Origin: Planctomycetia bacterium
Lineage (GTDB): Bacteria; Planctomycetota; Phycisphaerae; UBA1845; UTPLA1
Assembly (NCBI GenBank): GCA_015200345.1
Contig: CP054187.1
Coordinates: 124,001-188,000, forward strand
Direction of reading: 5' to 3'
DNA: 64,000 nt
Below the pieces are notes generated by a model, which saw nothing but the letters and a program-made list of their open reading frames with translations, was not told the origin of the DNA and did no database searches. Positions 8,420-15,237 of this stretch are shown here, piece by piece; positions within the stretch are counted from its first letter, which is position 1, and the number at the start of each line of letters is the position of its first letter. The position numbers were made by a program, and so were the translations under genes.

Positions 8420-8809
8420 ATGGCAATGAGTCGTGATGAGGTGTTCAGCAAGGTCAAGGATGTATTGGTCGATGCGCTGGGCGTGGATGACGATGAGATC
8501 AAGGAAGACGCCACGCTCACGGGCGACCTCGGCGCCGAATCGATCGATTTCCTGGATATCGTTTTTCGCCTGGAGAAGACCTTCTCGATCAAGATTCCGC
8601 GCGGGGAGCTGTTTCCGGATGACATTCTTCAGAACCCGGAATACGTCGAGGGCGGCAAGATGACGGCCAAGGGGCTGGACACGCTCAAGAAGGCGATGCC
8701 GCACGCCGACTTTTCCGGCTTCGAGAAGGACCCCGACGTCGCCAAGATGCCGAATCTCTTTACAGTCAAGACTATTGTCAATTATGTGACCAACAAGATG
8801 GCGGCCTAG
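8420..8809 (+). CDS. Acyl carrier protein with long C-terminal insertion
   Basis: A 129-residue ACP with the phosphopantetheine site DLGAESIDFLD (Ser at ~41), helix I DEVFSKVKDVLVDALGVDDD and acidic character. It is about 50 residues longer than standard ACP: between helix II (RLEKTFSIKIP) and the last helix (TVKTIVNYVTNKM) lies an inserted region with NPEYVEGGKMTAKGL and HADFSGFEKDPDVAKMPN. It would carry the growing chain for the ketosynthase pair and the two dehydratases that flank it. An AGGGAGGA ribosome site precedes the ATG. The insertion is probably a docking element specific for this pathway (inference). Confidence 0.9.
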   Translation: MAMSRDEVFSKVKDVLVDALGVDDDEIKEDATLTGDLGAESIDFLDIVFRLEKTFSIKIPRGELFPDDILQNPEYVEGGKMTAKGLDTLKKAMPHADFSGFEKDPDVAKMPNLFTVKTIVNYVTNKMAA

Positions 8810-8814
8810 GTTCC

Positions 8815-9303
8815 GTGCGCTGGATCTGGATCGACAAATTCGTGGAGTTCGAGTCGGGCGTTCGTGCGGTTGCGATCAAGAACGTCAGCCTGGCCGAGGA
8901 GCACCTGCACGATCACTGGGCGGCCTACCCGGTCATGCCCGCCAGCCTGATGGTCGAGGGAATGGCCCAGACAGCCGGCATCCTCGTGGGCGAAGCGCGT
9001 GATTTCAAGGAAAAGGTCATTCTCGCCAAAGTCAAGCGTGCCCGGTTCTCGCGGGAAGTGCGCCCGGGCGAACAGCTCCGCTACGATGCAACGATTGAGC
9101 AGGTCTCGCACGAGGCCGCCAGCACGGTTGGCCGGGTGTTCGCCGATGGCGTCGAGATCGGGCAGGTGGATATTGTTTTCTCCCATATTGACAACAACCT
9201 TAGTGGGTTGCAGTTCCCCGAAGAGAATTTCGTGTTCACCGACGATTTCAAGTCGCTCCTTCGCACCTACAATGTCAGCCGAGGGGCGTCCTGCAAGGCA
9301 TAA
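8815..9303 (+). CDS. FabZ-like 3-hydroxyacyl-ACP dehydratase, hot-dog fold (second)
   Basis: A 162-residue hot-dog protein starting at GTG 8815, five bases after the ACP stop. The catalytic region reads HDHWAAYPVMPASLMVEGMA: the His (DHW rather than HFP) and the acidic residue (VEGMAQTAG) are kept, but PG(V) is replaced by PAS. It is clearly a paralogue of the dehydratase at 7887..8390. Because it deviates at the HFP motif it could be a dehydratase of different chain preference or an isomerase/partner subunit. No second ribosome site is obvious, so translational coupling to the ACP is likely. Confidence 0.85.
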   Translation: MRWIWIDKFVEFESGVRAVAIKNVSLAEEHLHDHWAAYPVMPASLMVEGMAQTAGILVGEARDFKEKVILAKVKRARFSREVRPGEQLRYDATIEQVSHEAASTVGRVFADGVEIGQVDIVFSHIDNNLSGLQFPEENFVFTDDFKSLLRTYNVSRGASCKA

Positions 9304-9393
9304 GCCGCTCCATGAACGGGCGCGGCGCAGCGCCTGCGGCGAGGCCTTCGGCGGACGGCAGTTACTACGCGGCCAAGCGAGGAATTGACAGCT

Positions 9394-10746
9394 ATGTCCA
9401 GCAAACGCGTCGTTATCACCGGCCTGGGGGTGGTCAGCCCGCTGGGCATCGGCATCGAGCCGACGTTTGAGGCCCTGGTCGAAAAGCGGTGCGGCGTTGG
9501 GCGCATCACCGCATTTGACCCGGCAAGGTTTACCTCGCAAATCGCCGGCGAAGTGCGCGAGCTGCGCGTCGCAGACGCCATTCCCAAGGGCTACCGCAAG
9601 GCGGCGAAGGTCATGGCCCGCGACATCGAATTGGCCGTGGTCGCGGCCTATCACGCGGTCAAGGACGCCGGCCTCAAGACGAAATGCATGGCTGAACGGG
9701 GCGAAGGCGAAGGGCTTGCAACGGTCGATCACACGCGCTTCGGCGCGAACATCGGTGCGGGTCTCATCTGTGCCGACCTGACGGAACTGGCTGGCGCGCT
9801 GGCGACGTCCGCCGAGCGCCCGGGCGCATCAAGCGATCGCGGCTTTTCGCTCAAGAAGTGGGGCGCCGAGGGGATGAACAACCTTACCCCTTTGTGGCTG
9901 CTTAAGTTCCTCCCGAACATGCTGGCCTGTCACGTGACGATTGTTCACGATTGCCAGGGGCCGTCCAATACAATCACCTGCGGCGAGGCCAGTTCGCACC
10001 TCGCGATCGGCGAAGCGTATCGCACAATTCAGCGCGGCACGGCCGACATCTGCATCTGCGGCGGTGCCGAGAGCAAGCTCAATCCGATGGGGCTGATGCG
10101 CCAGTCGCTGTTGAACCGGCTCGTGACGGACTCGAATGATTCGCCGGCGACGGCCTGTCGCCCCTTTGACACGTCGCGCAAGGGCACGGTCATCAGCGAG
10201 GGCGGAGGCTTGCTTATCCTCGAAGAGCTGGAACACGCAAAAAAACGCGGCGCGAAGATATACGCGGAACTGATCGGATTCGGCGCGGCAACCAATGCGA
10301 GCCACTGGCTGACGCCTCAAGCCGACGGCCGCGCGATCGCGATTGCGATGCGCAAGGCGCTTGCGGACGCCGGCGCGACGCCGGAGCAAGTGGGCCTTGT
10401 GAATACGCCCGGCATTGGTACAACGGCGCACGATGCCTCGGAAGCGGCCGCGATTCACGCGGTCCTCGGTGATCGCGCCAAATCGGTGCCGGTGCTGGCG
10501 ACAAAAGGATCGATTGGCAATAACGGCGCCGGCAGCGGCGCGATTGATCTGGCGGTGGCCATCATGGCGTTGAAGCGCGGTGTGATTCCGCCATCGCTGA
10601 ACACCGCGAAGGTTGATCCGGCGTGCAATCTGAACGTGGTGCGGGGTGATCCGACCGATTGCCGTGCGGACCTCGTGCTGTCGGCCGCGGCGGCGCTGTC
10701 CGGCGGGCAGACGGCGGCCTTGGCGATCCGGAGGTATCAGGAATGA
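9394..10746 (+). CDS. Ketosynthase-fold protein without catalytic triad (chain-length-factor-like, KS-beta)
   Basis: The 450-residue protein has the complete FabF/KAS-II fold (VVITGLGVVSPLGIG at the start, RPFDTSRKGTVISEGGG in the middle, ALSGGQTAALAIR at the end). Aligned without gaps to FabF from GPS to GGAE, the catalytic Cys is replaced by Glu198 (context TITCGEASSHLAIG). The first catalytic His (NAHGT) is Pro339 (VNTPGIGTT) and the second (GH) is Asn376 (KGSIGNNGAG). Loss of all three is what is seen in chain-length factors of type II polyketide synthases, so this protein should pair with the intact ketosynthase that follows and shape its pocket. I prefer ATG 9394 (GAGGAA upstream) over TTG 9385. 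Overlaps the next gene by ATGA. Confidence 0.85.
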   Translation: MSSKRVVITGLGVVSPLGIGIEPTFEALVEKRCGVGRITAFDPARFTSQIAGEVRELRVADAIPKGYRKAAKVMARDIELAVVAAYHAVKDAGLKTKCMAERGEGEGLATVDHTRFGANIGAGLICADLTELAGALATSAERPGASSDRGFSLKKWGAEGMNNLTPLWLLKFLPNMLACHVTIVHDCQGPSNTITCGEASSHLAIGEAYRTIQRGTADICICGGAESKLNPMGLMRQSLLNRLVTDSNDSPATACRPFDTSRKGTVISEGGGLLILEELEHAKKRGAKIYAELIGFGAATNASHWLTPQADGRAIAIAMRKALADAGATPEQVGLVNTPGIGTTAHDASEAAAIHAVLGDRAKSVPVLATKGSIGNNGAGSGAIDLAVAIMALKRGVIPPSLNTAKVDPACNLNVVRGDPTDCRADLVLSAAAALSGGQTAALAIRRYQE

Positions 10747-12065
10747 GCGCGAGCGGTAAGCGAAATCGAGCGGATAAGCGCGTGGTCATCACCGGCATGG
10801 GTTGGATCACACCGCTCGGGCACGACATCGAGACGGCTTGGGCGCGAATTCTGAAGGGCGAAAGCGGCATCGCGCCGACGACCATCTTCGATGCGTCGAC
10901 GTTCCCGACGCAGTTTTCGGCGGAGGTGAAGAACTTCGACCTCGAGAAGTTTCTCGGCGCCGACTACGAGCACCACAAGACCGTCAGCCGACAAGCGGGC
11001 TTCGCCTTGGCCGCGGCGAAGATGGCGTGGGAATCGGCCGGTCTGCAAAATACTCCGTCGATCGACAAGACGCAGATCGGCGTTTATCTCGGCGGCGGCG
11101 AGGGACCGATGGACTTTGACAACTTCACCGCGGCCGCCGTCGATGGTTGGGATTATGCAAAGAATGATCTGGATGCCCAACGCTGGGCCGAAGTCGCTTA
11201 CAAGCGGCTAAGTGAAATCGTGGAGGCCGAGCAGGATCCCAACATGGCCGCAGGGCACATCGCGCAACTCTTCGGAGTGGAAGGCCCGAATTTCAACACC
11301 CTGACGGCCTGTGCCGCCAGCACGCAAGCCATCGGCGAGGCGACCAACCTGATCCGCCGCGGCGATGCGAAGATCATGATCTCCGGCGGGTGTCACAGCA
11401 TGATTCACCCGTTCGGCGTCACCGGCTTCAACCGCCTCACCGCGCTCTCGACGCGAAACGACTCGTGCATCACCGCGTCGCGCCCGTTTGATCGCACGCG
11501 CGACGGCTTCGTTCTCGGTGAGGGCGCGGGCATGCTCATTCTCGAAGAACTGGAGCACGCCAAGGCGCGCGGGGCGCGGATCTTTTGCGAGGTGGTCGGC
11601 TTCGGTTCGACCGCCGACGCGTTTCGCATCACGGACATTCACGAGGACGGCCGCGGAGGGATCGCCGCCATGCGCGGCGCGATGGCCGACGCCGGATTGA
11701 GCCTGACTGACATCCATTACATATCGGCCCACGGCACGGGCACGAGCGAGAACGACAAGATCGAAACGCTCGCCATCAAGGGCGTCTTCGGCGAACACGC
11801 GAAGAAGGTCCCCGTCAGCAGCGTGAAATCAATGCTCGGTCACCTGATCGCCGCGGCCGGCGCGTGCGAACTCATCACCTGCGTGCTCGCAATTCGCGAT
11901 CAAGTTCTGCCGCCGACGATGAACTACGAGACGCCCGATCCCGAGTGCGATCTCGACTATGTGCCGAACGCCCCGCGCAAGACGACCGTGCGCACGTGCC
12001 TAAGCAACTCCTTCGGCTTCGGGGGGCAGAACGATACGCTGGCGGTCTCGGCCTACGAGGCCTGA
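10743..12065 (+). CDS. Beta-ketoacyl-ACP synthase (FabF/KAS-II type), catalytically complete
   Basis: The 440-residue protein starts at ATG 10743, overlapping the stop of the KS-like gene. The full triad is present: Cys in TLTACAASTQAIG, His in SAHGTGTSENDK, Lys-His in SVKSMLGHLIAAAGA. Also visible are RPFDRTRDGFVLGEGAG and SFGFGGQND at the C-terminus. It condenses malonyl-ACP with an acyl-ACP primer. Its overlap with the triad-less paralogue suggests a heterodimer of KS-alpha/KS-beta type. No ketoreductase, acyltransferase or thioesterase is in the cluster, so these steps would be borrowed from fatty-acid synthesis. Confidence 0.93.
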   Translation: MSASGKRNRADKRVVITGMGWITPLGHDIETAWARILKGESGIAPTTIFDASTFPTQFSAEVKNFDLEKFLGADYEHHKTVSRQAGFALAAAKMAWESAGLQNTPSIDKTQIGVYLGGGEGPMDFDNFTAAAVDGWDYAKNDLDAQRWAEVAYKRLSEIVEAEQDPNMAAGHIAQLFGVEGPNFNTLTACAASTQAIGEATNLIRRGDAKIMISGGCHSMIHPFGVTGFNRLTALSTRNDSCITASRPFDRTRDGFVLGEGAGMLILEELEHAKARGARIFCEVVGFGSTADAFRITDIHEDGRGGIAAMRGAMADAGLSLTDIHYISAHGTGTSENDKIETLAIKGVFGEHAKKVPVSSVKSMLGHLIAAAGACELITCVLAIRDQVLPPTMNYETPDPECDLDYVPNAPRKTTVRTCLSNSFGFGGQNDTLAVSAYEA

Positions 12066-12072
12066 TCAGGCC
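12059..12072. repeat. Perfect 14-bp palindrome over the ketosynthase stop codon
   Basis: GGCCTGATCAGGCC spans the ketosynthase TGA stop, in the 17-bp gap between two convergent genes. It could form a small hairpin for bidirectional termination, but no T-run follows on either strand. Confidence 0.3.
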
Positions 12073-12082
12073 ACGCAACGCG

Positions 12083-13759
12083 TCAGCGCCCGGTGGTGCC
12101 CGCGTTCTCCCGATTTCGCTGGACCGCGATGGCTTCCAGCGTGCGTGAGGCCGCCGGCGCGGGCGGCTCGCCTTCGTCGGTCTCCTGCTCCTGCCGGTGC
12201 AGCTTCGCGGTCAGCGATTCCCAATCGATTACCAGGCGACCACCGGTAGTCTCGTGCTGCTTTTCCCAGTTCATCAACAAATCGAGGCAAGCGTGGTCGA
12301 TGTAGTCCAGCCGTTCGAGATGAACGTGCAGCTCGGTGTTTGGGCGGATCGTCTCCAGCGCCGACGCCAGCTTGGGGAGTGCCATGAAGGTGGCCGCGCC
12401 GCGCAGGTACATCTGCGTGCGGTTGCGCCCGAATTGATCGTCCACGCGCACGTCGAGATGCGAGAACATGTAAAGCAGTTTCGCAACGGAAAGCCCGACG
12501 CCGACGAGCACGCCGGTCAACAGATCGGCGACTACGATCGAGCCGAGCGTGGCGAGAAAGATCCACACTTCACTGCGGCCGTACTGTCGCAGATCGCGGA
12601 TGGCCTTGATGTCGACCAGCTTCCAGCCCGTGAAGACGAGAATGCCGGCCAGGCTGGCGGTGGGAATCATGCGCAGCACCCACGGCAGGGCGGCGGCAAA
12701 AAGCAGCAGCCAGATTCCGTGAAGGATGGCCGAGGCGCGGGTCCGAGCGCCGGCATCGATGTTGGCAGCGCTGCGAACGATGACTCCCGTCATCGGCAAC
12801 GCGCCAAGCAGGCCGCAGATCATGTTGCCGACGCCCTGCGCAGCAAGTTCTTTGTCGTATTTGCATCGGGGGCCGGAGTGCAATCGATCCACGGCCGTGG
12901 CGCACAGGAGTGTTTCGGCGCTGGCCACGAAGGCGACGGCGAGTCCGGCCAGAATAATCTGACCATCCAGCAGTCCTTTGAGTTGGGCGACGCCGGGAAA
13001 GCGGATGGATTCCGCAAGGTTGTCGGGTAGCGGCACGAGATTGATCTGGATGCCCGACAGGTAGGTGACAAACGTTGCCAGCAAAACGGCAACGAGTGGG
13101 CCGGGAATGCCCCGAACCTGTTTCGGTACGAGTCGCCACAGCAAGATGACCACGATCGTCAGTGCACCAACGCGTGCCGCGAAATGATGCGGCGAATCAT
13201 CCATCGGGACGATTCCTTTCCAAACGGCTTCCGGTATTGAGATTAAATTGGCCAAGCCGCTTCCCTTCGGAGCATCGTCCACCATGACGTGGAACTGACT
13301 GGCGAAAATGAGCACGCCGATGCCCGAGAGCATTCCGCGAATCACCGCGGGCGACACGGCGCGGAACCACTGGCCGAGTTTCAGAACCCCCGCGAGCAGT
13401 TGCACCGTGCCGGCGATCAGCACGATCGTGCCGAGGATCGCAACGCCGGAGAGTTCCTTCGGCCCCTCTCGCTGCACGATCTCGTATATCATGACGCTTA
13501 GGCCGGCCGCCGGGCCGCTGACTTGAAGCGGCGCGCCGGCGAGCAGGCCGACGACGATGCCGCCGACAATGCCGGTGATGATGCCGGCCGCCGGCTCGAC
13601 GCCCGATGCGATGGCGATACCCATGCAAAGCGGCAGGGCGACAAGAAAGACGACAATCGACGCCAGCAGGTCCCGCCCAAGTGTGGCGGCGCTGAACCGG
13701 GGCGCTACGCCGTTCGCCGATTGGAGCGGCGGGGTGGTGTCAGCATGCGCTGCGCTCAT
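12083..13759 (-). CDS. SulP-family anion transporter with C-terminal STAS domain (probable bicarbonate transporter)
   Basis: The 558-residue protein has ~10-12 hydrophobic segments from residue ~30 to ~420 and SulP signatures (ATLGRDLLASIVVFLVALP at the start, GAPLQVSGPAAGLSVMIYEI, ASAETLLCATAVDRL). A STAS domain follows at ~430-530 (RVDDQFGRNRTQMYLRGAAT, then YIDHACLDLLMNW). SulP proteins move bicarbonate, sulfate or other anions. Its start overlaps the stop of the beta-carbonic anhydrase gene by 4 nt; SulP-carbonic anhydrase pairs and fusions are associated with bicarbonate uptake or pH homeostasis, so bicarbonate is the likeliest substrate. The hydrophilic C-terminal tail after the STAS domain is unassigned. 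Confidence 0.9.
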   Translation of the reverse strand: MSAAHADTTPPLQSANGVAPRFSAATLGRDLLASIVVFLVALPLCMGIAIASGVEPAAGIITGIVGGIVVGLLAGAPLQVSGPAAGLSVMIYEIVQREGPKELSGVAILGTIVLIAGTVQLLAGVLKLGQWFRAVSPAVIRGMLSGIGVLIFASQFHVMVDDAPKGSGLANLISIPEAVWKGIVPMDDSPHHFAARVGALTIVVILLWRLVPKQVRGIPGPLVAVLLATFVTYLSGIQINLVPLPDNLAESIRFPGVAQLKGLLDGQIILAGLAVAFVASAETLLCATAVDRLHSGPRCKYDKELAAQGVGNMICGLLGALPMTGVIVRSAANIDAGARTRASAILHGIWLLLFAAALPWVLRMIPTASLAGILVFTGWKLVDIKAIRDLRQYGRSEVWIFLATLGSIVVADLLTGVLVGVGLSVAKLLYMFSHLDVRVDDQFGRNRTQMYLRGAATFMALPKLASALETIRPNTELHVHLERLDYIDHACLDLLMNWEKQHETTGGRLVIDWESLTAKLHRQEQETDEGEPPAPAASRTLEAIAVQRNRENAGTTGR

Positions 13760-14418
13760 CGACTCCTCCGTGCGCGCTTTGCGGATTGCGCCGTCTGACC
13801 GCGTTGTGTGAGCGAACGGAACTGATTGGAAACGCAGTCATAGGCAGCCACATCCCCGGTCGCGATGTCGTACGTCCACGCATGAAGTCGCAGATTGCCC
13901 GCCGTCAGTTTGGCCGCGACCGACGGATGCGTCCGAAGGTTGTCCAGCTGAATGAGCACGTTGCGCTCGATGGCGAGCCTCACCTGTTGCTTGAGCGGCA
14001 GGTGCCCGTAATTCGTCGAGACGACGCGCCGAGTCCCTTCGGCGTGACGTAACCACGAAGCGACCGCCGGCAGGCCGGTAAGGGGCGTCGGTTGCATCAG
14101 GGCGTTCATCGCACCGCAATCGGAATGGCCGCAGACAATGATGTCGATGACATCGAGTTTGGCGACGGCGAACTCGATGGTGGCCGATTCGCTGTCGTCG
14201 CCGGCGTGGTAGGCCGGCACCATGTTGCCGGGGTTCCGCATGATGAACAGTTCACCGGGATCTGTCTGCGTGATCAGGTTGGGGTGCACGCGCGAGTCGC
14301 TGCACGCGATGAACAGAGCGCGGGGCCGCTGCTGCTTGGCGAGCTTTTGAAACAGCGCCTTTTTGGCGGGAAACACCTTGTCGTGAAAATGACGGACGCC
14401 TTGAAGGATCTTATCCAT
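13756..14418 (-). CDS. Beta-class carbonic anhydrase
   Basis: A 220-residue protein beginning MDKILQGVRHFHDKVFPAKK, with AAGGAG 10 nt before the ATG. Zinc ligands are seen in ACSDSRVHP (Cys, with the Asp-Arg dyad) and GHSDCGAM (His, Cys). Other family parts are MRNPGNMVPAY, EFAVAKLDVIDIIVCGHSDC and LHAWTYDIATG. It interconverts CO2 and bicarbonate in the cytoplasm. It is translationally coupled (ATGA overlap) to the SulP transporter downstream. The last ~20 residues form a basic tail. A much longer frame upstream of this ATG is open but lacks conserved content. Confidence 0.95.
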   Translation of the reverse strand: MDKILQGVRHFHDKVFPAKKALFQKLAKQQRPRALFIACSDSRVHPNLITQTDPGELFIMRNPGNMVPAYHAGDDSESATIEFAVAKLDVIDIIVCGHSDCGAMNALMQPTPLTGLPAVASWLRHAEGTRRVVSTNYGHLPLKQQVRLAIERNVLIQLDNLRTHPSVAAKLTAGNLRLHAWTYDIATGDVAAYDCVSNQFRSLTQRGQTAQSAKRARRSR

Positions 14419-14540
14419 TACTGCTGAACTCCTTGTCGCGGTGATGTTGGTCGCTTCGTCGTGAAAAGCAACAGCGCGGCATGGACCGCGAATCTGCAAC
14501 GAGTTTGTGAACCAGCTCAAGGGTAGGGGGCCGGTCAGGG

Positions 14541-14564
14541 AAAACGGGCCGGCGGAAGGCCCGT
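14541..14564 (-). terminator. Rho-independent terminator for the small secreted-protein gene
   Basis: On the minus strand, ACGGGCC, a 7-nt loop and GGCCCGT form a perfect 7-bp GC-rich stem (14544-14564) followed by TTT. It lies 88 nt after the stop at 14652 and upstream of the carbonic anhydrase gene, so it would separate these two units. Confidence 0.6.
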
Positions 14565-14651
14565 CAGCGGTTGCGATGCACGGGATTCGTCGCGGCGTGA
14601 ACAACCAAACAACCTCGTCGCGATCGGCGCCCCGGCGGAACCGCGCAGGCA

Positions 14652-15017
14652 TCAACACAGTAGGGGAGCGCCCAAGCCGTTGCGCAGGTCGTGTTCGGCC
14701 GCCACAATCTCCGGAAGATGCCTCCCAGACACGTCCGTTCCGGCTGGGCGCCACGGTGGCTTTTGGCCGACGTCGCAGTACCGGTGATGAAACTCCTCGT
14801 CGCGGGGCCGCGGGGCTTCTTCTTTGATCTCGTTGAGATTCGTCGGCCGAGATTCTTCTTCTGATCCGGTTTGCGCGGCGCGTACCACGCTGGGCGATAT
14901 TGAACCCCACAGCGCGGGCACGCCCAAGACCAGCAGGAAACAGCAAACCAGTGACATCCAGCAATGCGCTGAATGCGTTTGAATGCAGCTAAGGGTGCGG
15001 GCGAGGAGCTTCAGCAT
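14652..15017 (-). CDS. Small secreted or membrane-anchored protein of unknown function
   Basis: A minus-strand frame whose likely start is ATG 15017 (MLKLLARTLSCIQTHSAHCW), preceded by AAGGGA; ATGs at 15029 and 15032 are alternatives. The product of ~121 residues has a basic start, a hydrophobic core SLVCCFLLVLGVPALWG and an AXA-like region before AQTGSEEESRPTNL, so it looks like a signal peptide or an N-terminal anchor. The rest is short, charged and proline-rich with no recognised domain. A terminator follows at 14541..14564, which supports a real transcription unit. It could still be a chance frame. Confidence 0.45.
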   Translation of the reverse strand: MLKLLARTLSCIQTHSAHCWMSLVCCFLLVLGVPALWGSISPSVVRAAQTGSEEESRPTNLNEIKEEAPRPRDEEFHHRYCDVGQKPPWRPAGTDVSGRHLPEIVAAEHDLRNGLGAPLLC

Positions 15018-15237
15018 TCGTCCCTTCATCATCTCGCGAAGCTGTTCTGGCGATCGGCGCTGGCGGCAACTTGCCAAGCCCAATGATAGCAGACCTGCCC
15101 GGCCAAGGCCACTCGACAATCGGCACTGATCGCGGTTCGGATTGAAACACAAGCGCTACCAACACCCGTCAATCCGACGTCGGAACGGCGGACAGTGCTC
15201 CGGTGGTAGTGTGCTTTGTCAAGCAGGTGCTTGTTCG

